In this document: in pieces, positions 45,252-56,985 of the stretch
Layout: each line of letters begins with the position of its first letter
Numbering within the stretch: position 1 is the stretch's first letter
Source: Phaseolus vulgaris
Lineage: Eukaryota; Streptophyta; Magnoliopsida; Fabales; Fabaceae
DNA: 64,000 nucleotides
Assembly: GCF_000499845.2 (NCBI RefSeq)
Contig: NC_023757.2
Span: forward strand, 7,788,447 to 7,852,446
Direction of reading: 5' to 3'
Notes under the pieces: model-generated
What the model saw: the letters and a program-made list of their open reading frames with translations, nothing else
What the model was told of the DNA's origin: nothing
Databases searched by the model: none
Program-made: the position numbers and the translations under genes

Positions 45252-46980
45252 ACTCTAGAAAACAATAAGATCACATATTGATATTTATCAAAAGAATCGA
45301 TCCTTACCAAACAAAATAAAAATATATAATTAGTTTACAGATTCTAAACACACAACAAGGATCAAGTCAAACCACTTAATTTTCCTACAATAATCACCTT
45401 TTATTTTTTTTTAATTACCGATAATAGTCACTCTTAAAGAGGTATATTGTTGTAAATCTAAAAGAAAATGAGATTAAGTGTTGAAAATGCAAAGCATAAA
45501 ACATGAATCATACATTATGTATAAGACGAATGGTTTCAACAGTAGATCATATAAGATACAATTGCTCTGCCCAAAAGAGGATACAACATTGTGCAATCTT
45601 TTCTTAGGTTTGATAAAAACACTCTTATAAATCACATCATATGCTTATAAAAATCACATGATACACGTAAATAATATTGTACCATTTGAACATATGTGTT
45701 TGTGTCTGCTTATTATTTAAATAAAGAAATATCCACTATCTTCATCTACCAAAGAGATCCATTAAAGATGCAAGCAAAAGTCGACATCAAATGATCTCTT
45801 AAAAAAAAGAGCTAAAGTTGCTTTCTTTACCAAGGATGTTGCATAGAGAAGGAACATAAATCAAAGTTGCATGAAATGCAATCAAGGTCAGAAAAAAATG
45901 ACACGCATAGAAGCTACAACTGCTCAACGAATGGCCTCTCAACGAATATCTCTTCCATTGCTCTATATAAAACCCTTCATCAAGAAGATGAACAACACAA
46001 CAAAGGAGATACTATGCCAAATTGTTGTTTAGATAAAAAAACACTTCTTAAAGTTGTCAATAGAGTAAAGGTTCCATTATGTCAAAATGTTGCTTAGATT
46101 TGAGCTATCCTTAAAACTTTTGAAAGAGATCCAGAGCTGAGAGTAGGGAATCTACCATATCCTTGGATTTGAAGAAGTCACCATATGAACACTAAGAGTA
46201 TTCACCCAGATGCCTAGAAGATAATGTCTAAAACTTGCATCTGTCGAAAGATGTAACTCCTCCCTAGAGTGCAAAATTATACGAACTAGGACAGAGATCC
46301 TAAATCTTGCATTTGTCAAAAGACACAAACACTCCATAGTAGTTAAACTAAATGATTATATGATCATTCAAACCATCAACCTCATTTTGTTAGCCAGAAG
46401 TAGCTAAAGGACAATGAATACTCATTAAGTTAGAAGTGGCTAGTGAAAAGTGTTGAGACGTAGACGATCTCATGATATTATAGATGATTGACACCCCTCT
46501 AAATGATTGCATGACCTGAAACACCTTGTGAAAATGTTTTGATGGTAACAAAAACACTCTAACTGTTCTACATCTTTTGTATTTGTGGTTAATAAACATT
46601 TGAAGATTCTAACAAGTGTTTGGTACAAATGTAACATATAATAGATCATTAAAGAATCTACACCTTTTAGGTACCAAAATTTCTAATAGAAAAATTGTTC
46701 CTTTATCGAGATTTAGTTTAAATAAGTTGAAAGCATGATCTTTAAACATTTTTAAGTAAATACATATGCTAAAAGTGTTTTAGTCCAAAGGCTATGCTAT
46801 CTAAAAATAAAATATGTATTAATGACTAATGGTCAAATGATTATCTTTATATGGAAACAAAATAGTTTTTTTATTTTGTTATAAACTGAAATTAACTGCA
46901 ATATATTACAAGTATGTTTAAATTCTTTCCTTAAAAAAATTCCAAACAAAATATAGTTTCAAGATCATATCAATAATTTC
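45252..46980. other. intergenic or old retrotransposon DNA, no gene
   Basis: No coding region supported. The phrase AAAACTTGCATCTGTCGAAAGA near 46210-46250 recurs in altered form near 46300. A TATA-like CTCTATATAAAACCCTTCATC at 45960-45980 resembles LTR promoters. It may be part of the old copia LTR that ends at 47687, but no boundary was found. Confidence 0.4.
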
Positions 46981-46989
46981 GTTTTAAAA

Positions 46990-48080
46990 GGCATCTATAA
47001 TAATTAAAGGCGAAGATATGCAAAGATGATTTTGTGCATAATCGTGACTTGTTGTTTAGAGACTGAACGGTCTAATCCTAGAAGTTATATAAAGTGATAA
47101 AGGACGAAGATGAAGATACATCTTACAACAAACTTTACATTACTATCAGAAAGATGCCAAGATTTATGAGACCTAAAGTTCTATCAACTTTTAAACATTT
47201 ATCCTTTGTGTTGTGTGATAAACCATTGCAAGCTTAAATTGTGCTATCTTTGAGAGTGTTGTCCTTAGTGTTCTCAATCTTAGGGAGAGATTGAGAAGGA
47301 TAACATGGAAAGGTTTTTGTTCGATGTAACTTGAAGAGGTTTGTATACTCAAGATAACTTGGAGAGATTTGTGTACATTATATAATAAAGCTTCTTAATT
47401 AGTGGAATCTGTTAAGAATCTGCTTAAGATGCTTAAAGGATACTGGACGCAGCTTAATTAGTGGAATCTGTTAAGAATCTGCTTAAGATGCTTAAAGGAT
47501 ACTGGACGCAACCTGATTTTGGGTGAACCAGTATAAATTTTATAGGCTTTTTTTTCTATTGTTATTAGACAGTCTTGCTTGTTTGACTAGACGATCTATC
47601 AGAAGGTCAATTGTTTATCCACTGAAAATATAGTCTTAAGACTTCATTCAGCCCCCTATTAGAATCAGTTATCCCTACATCAGAGCTTGCCCCAAAGTTA
47701 AATTCTTCATAGTACTTGCGAAAGATCCTAATAGACTTTATGGACTCAAAAGGTTAAGTAGTCAATTGTCCATCCATGTTCAAGGGTGAGAAGTTTGAGT
47801 TGTGGAAACTTAAGATGGTTTCCTTTCTTTGTACAACAATATCAATTTGCTAGAGCTAATAGAGAGTGTTATTCCTTCTTTGCTTTATGCAATTGGAAAG
47901 TTGTTACCACATGATACTTGTTTTGAAGATCAAAGATATAGATATTAGTTAAATGCCAAAGTTAGGCATATAATAATATGAGCCTTGTCTAAAGAGAAGA
48001 TTGATAAAGTCCATGTCATGCTTAGTGCATAGGAGATGTGGAATACTCTAGCACTTTTCCATGACTGTTCCAAGGAAAAG
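46990..48080 (+). mobile_element. copia LTR end and gag remnant
   Basis: An LTR-like sequence ends ATCCCTACA at about 47687. It is directly followed by TCAGAGC, the latter half of a tRNA-Met primer-binding site. Gag-like coding fragments follow: MFKGEKFELWKLKMVSFL at about 47775-47830, and KEKIDKVHVMLSA with EMWNTLALFHDCSKE at about 47990-48080. These are typical of copia gag. The element start, the rest of gag and all of pol were not found. Confidence 0.6.
47394..47511. repeat. 59-bp perfect tandem duplication
   Basis: Two adjacent 59-bp copies spanning CTTAATTAGTGGAATCTG to ACTGGACGCA. Essentially identical, so recent. It lies within the old copia LTR. Confidence 0.93.
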
Positions 48081-49040
48081 GAGTAAGAGAGAAAGAAAAA
48101 GAGAATGTTCCAAAAGAAGAAAAGTTTCCTGATAAACGATCACACAACCAACACATTTTTGGTTAAGAGGAAAGGGGGAGATAAATCCTCAAAAAGGAAG
48201 GCTATAAAAATGTATAAGAGTAGACTTGTATATAGAAATAAAGTACTCTATATATAGGCATAATTTTTTCTTATAATTTTTTAGGGGCATAAGTACATAA
48301 ATTGGCTTCCAATTGGGCCTTGTGTGAGGGTCAACACACAACCATTCAAGGCTTGCACATATCCATGCTTTCCTATCTAAGGCTAGCACATATAAAGGCT
48401 TGAATTATTTTGCTTGATATGCAACTTGGAGTGTGCGTTAAAGTACATGGGGATGTGAAACTAGACTTTTTAATTATTATTCCACATTCTTTAGAACATT
48501 GAGTGCAAGAGGCTTATGCATATATAAATAAGACCTTTTGAACTTGAATTGATTTGCTATTATGCATTTGTCTTGTTCTTTTAAAGTCCTTAAAATGGGA
48601 GTATTCTCCTAGGATCTTCTCCAAGGAACCTTTATTGGATGAGGAACCTCTAGTTCTTAGTTTCTTTCATATAAATTTTATGGGAGTTTTTATAAATTTA
48701 TTAATACAAATTTTACAAAAATATGATACACTAATGTCTTTAAAAAATCCAAATTAATGTTTCTGAAACTTATTTTAACTTTTTATAAATTTATTACATA
48801 TAAATTTTATAAAAATATGATACCTTAATGTCTTTAAACAATCAAAATGAAGTAGGTGTAAACTCTTAGTAGTTGTCTTCTTAACCAAATATTACTAATC
48901 CTATATAGAAAATAACTATTATAATAAGCAGAAAATCATTCTACAACAATTTTATAAATTAAATCATACGACAAACACAATTTGTGGTTGATTGAAACTT
49001 ACAGGATATACTATAGAGACTACAAATCAATGTGAGTTAG
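48081..49040. other. intergenic, no gene seen
   Basis: AT-rich. The phrase AAATTTTATAAAAATATGATAC near 48675-48820 occurs twice within about 110 bp, with TTAATGTCTTTAAA following each. No gene supported. Confidence 0.5.
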
Positions 49041-49046
49041 CGACAC

Positions 49047-49256
49047 TTAGAAGTAGGTTGGAGGTGCAGTTGTAACAGGATTTCTCTTTTCCAGCATTTG
49101 GCAAAATTGGTCAACAAATGGACTATCTTGCAATATTTTCAAGCACGGTTGTAAATGAATATTCTCATACTTTAAAGTTGCCATGTGGTGCACTTTGAAA
49201 AATGAAGGTCTTCCCTTCACCGTACATGAATGAAGACCGAAGGAAGAACTTGCCAA
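49047..49256 (-). other. unidentified exon-like open frame, minus strand
   Basis: A 69-codon frame preceded on its own strand by a splice-acceptor-like ...TTGGTCACAG at about 49258-49267. It encodes a mixed-composition sequence (GLHSCTVKGRPSFFKVHHM...LQDSPFVDQFCQML) that is unusual for AT-rich DNA here. I do not recognise it. It lies beside MULE transposase coding sequence and could be a captured host exon or a chance frame. Confidence 0.25.
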
Positions 49257-49379
49257 CCTGTGACCAATTTCAACAAAAGGTTTAAAAATGTTGAGATAAA
49301 GTGAAAACTAATCAACATGGGTAAACATGTCTTAACTTTAATCACACACTTCAAACAATTCACAACCTTTTCCATTAAT

Positions 49380-50219
49380 ACGTTTTTTGAAATTGTCACA
49401 TATTATAAAATGAAGCAACCAACTCTACAAGCAAAGTTATCGACTATGCAAGCAGAATTTCCACAGATAGTCTCTTGGATTGATCAAATACCATTGGAAA
49501 AATGGACACAAGCCTATGACCAGGCAAGAGGTACGAACACATGACAACAAATCTTGTTGAAAGCATCAACTCTGTTTTGAAAGGGGCTCGATCCTTACCG
49601 ATTTGTGCTCTAGTCAAGACCATATTTGAAAGAACAAATGTTTGGTTTGTTGAACAAGCGACCAAAATACAATGCATGTTGCGTGCCGAACATCAATTCC
49701 CAGAAGATATAGTCACTCCACTATGAAAGAATGAAGCACAATCTGCTATGTATCATGAGTTAAGACATGACTGAGAAAATTCAGTCTTTGACGTGGAAGA
49801 CATGCTGACTACTGAACTTCGACGCTACCCAACGACATACACAGTTAAATTAAATGAATGGTGGTGTGATTGTGGAGAGTTTCAAGCTATATGTCTGCCT
49901 TGTCCACATGTAGTTATTGTTTGTTCATTTTTTTCATTTAAAGTTAACGACATTTATGGCCCCAGTGTACCGTCTCCACAATATTTTCAAGGCTTATGAG
50001 GTCCAATTTAATGCAGTTCAAAATCAGGATTATTGGTCTACTTACACGGGACCGAATTTGTTACATGGCCCCATGATGCGTCGACATCAATTAGGAAGAC
50101 CTAGCACTCAACATATCCGTAACAAAATGGATAATTCAATTATAAATAAGCCAAAAAAATGTTCTTATTGTAGAACCGAAGGTCACAATAGAAGCAATTA
50201 TCCGCATAGACAAGCTTGA
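49380..50219 (+). pseudogene. MULE (Mutator-like) transposase C-terminal remnant
   Basis: Recognisable pieces run in order: IPLEKWTQAYDQARG, then MTTNLVESINSVLKGARSLPICALV. A SWIM zinc finger follows (CDCGEFQAICLPCPHV). Then come YEVQFNAVQNQDYWSTYTGP and a CCHC zinc knuckle, CSYCRTEGHNRSN with Tyr where the last Cys is expected. Breaks: frame change near 49535, TGA near 49724 and 49771, and a frame change near 49930. The N-terminal half with the catalytic DDE residues was not found. The element's terminal inverted repeats were not located. Confidence 0.85.
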
Positions 50220-50689
50220 TAATAAAATTCAATCTCAACTTGGATTATTAATTTCCTTATTTTCTTTACCTATGCATTTATGCCTTCATTTATTTTATTC
50301 AACTAACAACCTAAATTAACCAACAACAAATATTCCTCCATAAAAAAATATTTATCAAATTAATTTCAAATATTACATAACTTACTACTCATATTAAATT
50401 ATAATTAAATAGTTAATAATATATATTTATTAAAAATAAGAAAATTTTAAGTAAGAAAAAAATTATGACGTGAACAAAGTTATGCCAAGTTGGCACGACT
50501 TCGGGTTGAGATGACAAAGTCGTGCCATGTTGACACAACTTCTTCATATTAAGTCATGCCAAATTAGTAATTTTTTTTAAAAGCAACCCCACTTTGATAA
50601 AAAAAACCCATAGTAACTAAATGTGAAAATACCTTTTTATCCTTTTTGTATTACCCACATACATAATCCAACTAAGATGTTTTTGGATC

Positions 50690-51110
50690 CAGAAGTGTTC
50701 TTTAGATTTATAAAACCTGAAAGTCTTTTTTGGATTTGAGATAAGCCTATGTTCCGGATTACAAAATCTGGAAGCTAATCTCATATCCAGAAAAGACTTT
50801 TGGATTATGTAATATGGAAACTAAACAAACATTTGAAAAAAGACTTCCACATTACATAATCCGGAAGTTAATCTCATATCCAGAAAAGACTTCCAGATTA
50901 TGTAATCCAGAAGCTAATCATGCATATGAAAAAAAAAGCTTTCGATTTACATAATCTGAAAGTTAATCTCATGTATAGAAAAAACTTCTAGATTATGTAA
51001 TCCAAAAGGTGATCACAAAATGCTTTCAGATTACATAATCTGAAAGCTAATTGCGAATGTAAAAAGAAACTTCTGGATTATGTAATCCAAAATATTAAAA
51101 AAGGATATTT
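50690..51110. repeat. palindromic repeat array around ATTATGTAAT
   Basis: About seven degenerate units of 55-60 bp, each centred on an inverted pair such as CTTCCGGATTATGTAATCC followed by GGAAG, joined by GCTAATCTCATATNCAGAAAA. Every unit can form a hairpin and the linkers are conserved. No coding sense. Confidence 0.82.
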
Positions 51111-51129
51111 TTTTGAATACAAAGTGGTG

Positions 51130-52015
51130 ACCCTAGGAAGAAGCAGTCTTGTTTTTAATATGCATGGTGTTTGCCATTTTGCTTTATTTGTTACGGATAT
51201 GTGAAAAAAAAAGGCATGCACACCGTTTTGTTTAATTGGGCAAATTGAAACAATTGAAAGCCAATTCGAAGAGGAGTGGCAGGGACATCACGTTGTCTCT
51301 TTTCTTTAGTGTGGATCCCTAATATTAGGCCTTGTCTCTAGGCCCTTTCCTTTTCACTATTTACACCTAGTATTTTTATATAAGCACTGCTTTTAAAGCC
51401 TGGATTATTCAGCTGGCCCAGCAGTTATTCTATTCACCACACCCTCCTTTTTAATTTTATACACCCACCAACTTTTTTATTTCTTTTCTTAAAAAAATAA
51501 TTTTAAAACATAAACCAATCATTTGAGTAATTGTATAATGTACGCATCACCTTTTACTCAATTCTTTTTTTCATAATAAAAAAAATCCAAAAAATAAAAA
51601 AAAAAGTTAAAATTAAAATATCAACAAACAAATAAATATTTTTCAAAAAAATCCAAGTGCCTATTGGTAAAACACATAATCCTGAATTTTCTGTTCTTAA
51701 CGGAAATAGTGAGGTCAATTCTGGTCAAAAGATCACTTTTCTCAAAAAATTTATTTCACTTTTATTCATCTTTTCAAAATTCAACTCGCATTGACACAAA
51801 TTTTTTTTCAAATAGTTAAACCTTAAACTATGTAAACCTTAATTTTTTTTGTTATGTACGGAAATATGTAAGACCAACGTTTGTCTTTGTCAGTTTACAA
51901 ATATAAAAAATTCAAAAAATATTTTCTTTATTTTTAAACATTTTTTCTATTTTTATTTTCGGAGAAAAACAAACATTCTTAAAAAAATCACGCTTGCTTT
52001 GCATATTTAATTAAG
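51130..52015. other. intergenic, no gene seen
   Basis: No coding region or bounded repeat identified. Long A/T-runs and short simple sequence only. Confidence 0.5.
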
Positions 52016-52200
52016 GGTTTTCGGACCGACGGTGTATGGGTGTTAATACCTCCGTGTAACTGATTCTCGAATCCCAAATCTGATTTGCAAATCATCTTCT
52101 ATGATGGTGACTCCAAACACTCCTCTTGTCCAACAAATTTAACTTAGACATGAAGACTCTCTTATCTTATTTACATAGGCCCAATATATGAAATAAGAAA
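52016..52200 (+). mobile_element. possible Gypsy (Ogre/Tat-like) LTR end fragment
   Basis: The sequence GTGTTAATACCTCCGTGTAACTGATTCTCGAAT-type (52035-52075) followed by ATGGTGACTCC (52101-52111) resembles the LTR end and primer-binding area I associate with Ogre/Tat-like Gypsy elements. There is no coding sequence or second LTR. Weak evidence from motif memory only. Confidence 0.3.
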
Positions 52201-53579
52201 ATTAACCAAAATAAACCTACACTACTCTATAAATTTACAATGCTAAACAAATTGAAAGAACATTACAAAATTAATTCTCCATGAAAGGATAGTTTTTTGA
52301 ATTTTTTCTTCTTCCTCCAACCTTTTTATCTATGACTCTTGTTAAGAACTTAATATATATCCTTCAAATCATCCATCAATACTACTCAAAGTTTATGACA
52401 TTTATGAAATCACATAACTTAGACAACATAAAACAAATTTTGAAAATTAAAATGACACAAAATTAAAATAAACTACGGAACAAAACGAAACAAGACTCAA
52501 TTAAATATAAAAGCACACATTACTAACAAAAGCACCTAAGTAAAATATGGAGGATTCAAGTAAAATTAATGAATTTGTACGAAGCATTTAATGACTTAAC
52601 GGTAGACCATCCACATGTATTTCACGTGTCTTTAGTTAAGAATGTCAACAAAATGTTTTGTATTATAATTTATACTACAATAATAGATATATAATTTTTT
52701 TATGTATTAAATATATTTTTGAAGAATTTAAATTTATAATTTAGTACATAATAAAAGAATTTTCAAGTACTGAATAGAAAAATAAATAAATAATAGTTTT
52801 TAAGATAAAATTACAATTTACTAAAAGTATATATTTCCTCATATTAATTTAATTTTATTCTTTGTTAATAATATATATATATATATATATATATTTCCTC
52901 ATAAAATTAATCTTTTAAGTTTTTAATACAATATCCACATATAATAATTATTCACGAACTTCAAACATATAATGATTGAGGGTTAACTTCAAAAGTCAAA
53001 TCTGAATATACTTTTTTATTATTATAAAACTAATGAAGTTGGATAAGAGATTAGATTTATTAGTAGAGCAATAAGAGACTCTGATTATATAATAGATTGT
53101 CTAATATTTTAAATTTAAATCCAGGTTGTTATGAACAACTTGTAACGTATGGTTGTCAATAAGTTATACATGCCAGATGCTTATAGTATAATGTAAATGT
53201 TGAGTTCTTGTGAAATTTATATTTTTAGTTTTTTTTTTCTAAAACGTCATCGTTTTTCGTATTACTACTGAAATATAAGCATGTTTTCAAAGTTATGCAC
53301 AACTTTTCGTTATTTTAAAATACAATTTAGTTTTTTTTTTAATTTAATTTTAATAAATTATATTATATATGCAAATTTAATATTAGTGTTTTTTTCTACA
53401 GAATATTAGTTATTCATACTTTGTCGGAACTTAACTTCTAAAGTGAGAGTCCACAAAACATAACTATTAATTAAAAAAATTAATTGATGGAATTATATTA
53501 GCTTTAATTTGTTATGTAGTTATTTGATTTCACCACAACTATTAACATTCAACGTTTTATACTTTATTTCTGAAAAATA

Positions 53580-53621
<42 letters not shown>

Positions 53622-54080
53622 CGCGCGCGCGGGGGCTTATAATTGGGCTATTTAGAATTGATATTGGTTTTGAATTTAGAATTAAAATTGAAATTGGATT
53701 TGAATCTAGATTTAAAAGTCAAATTATCAATCAATTTGAATATTTACTTACAATTTGAACTGACTTTATCAGTATAATTTGATAAATCTCTTAAAATTAT
53801 AATTACATTTTTAAGGTTTAGAATTGTAATTTTATTGGTATTAGTAGCCTATTTAATCAGATTGATTTATAATTTGTTGCATAATTATTTGATTTACAAT
53901 TTAACATTTCAAATTCATATCAATATTTATATTTTTATTTATACTCATATTTCAAATTCACATTAGGTTATGATAGATCGATTTAAGATTATTTTCTCAA
54001 CAAGTCAACTATCAATAATGAAGTTAAGTATTTGGCTTGAAGTGTTTCATCTTAATGTATGAATTGATTTAATGTCTTCT
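52201..54080. other. intergenic, AT-rich with microsatellites
   Basis: No gene supported. (TA)n at 52868-52893, and a compound microsatellite at 53585-53634. Around 53640-53760 there are short degenerate repeats of GAATTTAGAATTAAAATT-like words. Confidence 0.55.
53585..53634. repeat. compound (TA)n-(GC)n microsatellite
   Basis: About 17 TA units run into TGTGCGCGCGCGCGGGGG. The abrupt switch from pure AT to pure GC is the only such site in the window. Confidence 0.95.
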
Positions 54081-56985
54081 CTCTAAAGGCTATTCTTTAG
54101 TGTTATCAACTCGCATCAGGGTTGAAAATAAACTTCCACAAATCAAAACTAGTAGGTATTAATGTTACAAGGCAATCCCTTAAAGTTTATGCTAAATCAT
54201 TACATTGTAATCTTACAAGGGTTCCCTTCAAATAACTTGGGTTAGAAGTAAGTGGTAACCCGAGGAAGAAACACTTTTGGGAGCCAATCATTAACAAAAT
54301 TAGTGCTAAACTAAGTGCTTGGAAGGGCCATTTTTTTATCTCTTGCTGGAAGAGTCTGCCTTGTGAAATCGGTGTTTTCGTTTCTACCACTATTCTATTT
54401 GTCTTTCTTCAAAGCCTCAGAGGTGGTGCATAGAAGAATTGTTAGCATTCAAAGGCTGTTTCTTTGGGGTTGGGGGAGGGAGAAGAGCTATATATCGTGA
54501 GTGAGTTGGGAGAACCTGTGTAAACCTATGGAGGATGGAGGAGTGGGTATTAAAGATATTAGGATGTTCAATGCAACCCTCCTGACTAAGTGGAAGTGGA
54601 GACTTTTGAGTGAAAAAAAGGGGATGTGGAAATATATCCTCATATCTAAATATGGCACGAGCTTAGATGTCATCAGCTTCCTTCGAAGTATCAGTTGTGG
54701 TGGTGGAGAGATATATGCAAAAGTTGTGATGAGGGTGAAGATGAGGGTTGGTTTCGAAGTGCACTAGATTGGAAAGTGGGAGGTGGGGATAAGGTTAGAT
54801 TTTTTGAGGATGTTTGTGTGGTGGTGTCACTCTCATATCTAAGTATCTTAGGTTGTACTCCCTTTCGTTGGATCAAAGGAAGAAGATGGCAGAGGTAGGA
54901 GGGTGGGAGGATTCTGTGTGAAGGTGGAGGCGTAGGTGGAGGAGGGCTAGGTTCCAAAGAGAAGTGTCATAAGAAGAGGAAATGTGCAAGTTTATCTCTA
55001 GAGTTCGATTGAATAAGGAGGTTAAGGATGTTCAGGCATGGGGAGGTGATGCATCAAGGGAGTTCTCTGTCAGATCCGCTTATGTTTGTTTGGCTAATCA
55101 TGCCTGCAATCCTTATAATAGTATATTCAAGATTCTTTGACAGGCCAAAGCCTTTTGAAATGTTTTGACAACAGCGTGGAGGGTTCTCATGGATAGGATC
55201 CCTACAAGAAGTAGTTTATCTAGAAGAGGAGTGGGAATCCCCTTAAATTGTGTGATGTGCCAAGCTTCGAATGAATCTTCACAACATCTATTTGTTGGGT
55301 GTATCATTTCCCAATGAGGTTGGGATCAATATTTTAGATGGATTGGGATTATGTTCGTCCAACATAAAGATTTAAGGAGGCATTTTGAGAATTTCGTCTT
55401 GCCAAATGGTTCTTTAAAACAAAACTTGGTTTGGAAAGGCATGTGGGTGACAGTTGTGTGGTGCATTTGAGAGAGAGGAATCATATTATATTCAGGTAAG
55501 GGGTGGCGGACGTGGAGAAGATCTTCTAAATGGCACAACTAAAGTCTTGGTTCTTGATGAAACACAGGTTGGATGCTTTTAACTACTCTTTCTCCGACTG
55601 GCATATGAATCCAATTATTTGCATTGAGAGTGCCTTGTGATAGGAGGGGTGTGGTAGAGAGCTCTATGGCTTGTGTTGTGATCAATTTGTTTGGTTTCGA
55701 AGAGGAATAGTGTGGTAGGGGGTTATGGAAGCTGGTTTTTCTTTAGAACCTTTATCTGAAATATGTTTTTAGCTAATCATCTCCTTTGATGGTTGGTTAA
55801 TGCCCTGCGTTTTGTGCTGCTATACATGGACTTTGTCTTGCAGCAAGGAGCCTTTAAGTTGTTGTTATTTTTCTGTTGTATCCATTCCTGCAACTAGTGC
55901 AACTTAATTTTGTAGTTATAGCTTACTGCAACAAGGAGCTTTTAAGCTGCTGTATTTTTTCTACAATATTTGTCTATGCAATTGACTACCACACTACTTT
56001 CATATCCATTTAGACAAGGTTAAGGTGAGTAGATGTACAAGGAAAATTCAAGAGTCTATGTGAGAAGCTTATCAGAGGGTGCAAAGGTGAGAGAGCATGT
56101 AAGAAGTTGTAAAGGGATGGTGATGCTAGAAACACTCAATCATCTTGTAGGAACTTTACGCATCTGGAACTAGAAGGATTGGAATATAAACGTTGTGCCA
56201 GCTCTAGAGAACATTTGAGGAGACTTAAGGAGAATTTGTTCTTTTTGTGAGATCCAAGTAGCAGTACTTTCCAATACACTCTTCTAGTCTCAATAGAAGC
56301 ACTTAAGGAATACGAGATTCTGCTGCAACCATAATTCTAGCCTTTTACGCATAATGCTAGTGCATAATTGTAGCACAATTGATGCATAACTCTTGTTGTA
56401 TTGAGGTACAAGGGGGGCATATAAAGGTTCGTAAAACTGAAGTCTATTGGTAAGGCTTAATGGAGAGGAAGTAGTGCAGGGTAGGGGTTCACAAGTTCTA
56501 GAAGATTTGGAGGTAGGGGATTGTGAGTGTCGAGTGTACTAGTTTGAGGCAGTGTTGGGGGCTCAAGAAATGTAATGAAGTGTCCTGCAAGGATATGGAG
56601 TCAAGTAGACTAATTAGTTTGAAAGGGGTTGCTGGGTGAGTCAATGCCATGAATGAAAGAAATTTGATCACCATACCAAATGGGGCAGCGATGGGTCTTC
56701 TCTTTCAACGTTGCACGATTCAGTCATACAAGTTCCCACAATCATAGGCTTTACTATAGATTATTTGCATGAAGCTTGCAGCCATGTGGTGTCAAGGGTT
56801 TATGCAATTTTCTGCCGCATAATTATGCAAAAATGTAGCAACCTAAACACTTGTTTTAATTTGTTTATAATTGTTGGTTTAGTTGCCTATGTTGCTCGTG
56901 TGAATGTTGTATAAGGGTTGGGATACCCCTTAAGTGTCCCTTTTAATTTAATTTTATTCATTGCTGATAAAAAAAAGGCATGAAT
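54080..56985 (+). mobile_element. LINE remnant, plus strand
   Basis: A decayed L1-type ORF2 tail. The segment after the RT core reads SLVKSVFSFLPLFYLSFFKA with SIQRLFLWGWG and WENLCKPMEDGGVGIKDIRMFN (54330-54610). WKVGGGDKVRFFEDV is near 54770. The zf-RVT segment is AWRVLMDRIPTRSSLSRRGV with CVMCQASNESSQHLFVGC (55170-55310). The 3' end has AGGGTTGGGATACCCCTTAAG at 56912-56932 and an A-run at 56970-56977, the same terminal arrangement as the LINE ending at 45237. Many stops and frame changes. The 5' start and target duplication were not resolved. Confidence 0.75.
54330..55560 (+). pseudogene. LINE ORF2 remnant (post-RT and zf-RVT)
   Basis: Broken frames covering the region after reverse transcriptase through the zinc-binding domain. 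The longest clean piece is 54501-54767 (WENLCKPMEDGGVGI...LISKYG), in frame with the preceding 54315-54500 piece except for a TGA at 54498-54500. The RT catalytic motif itself was not seen. Confidence 0.65.
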
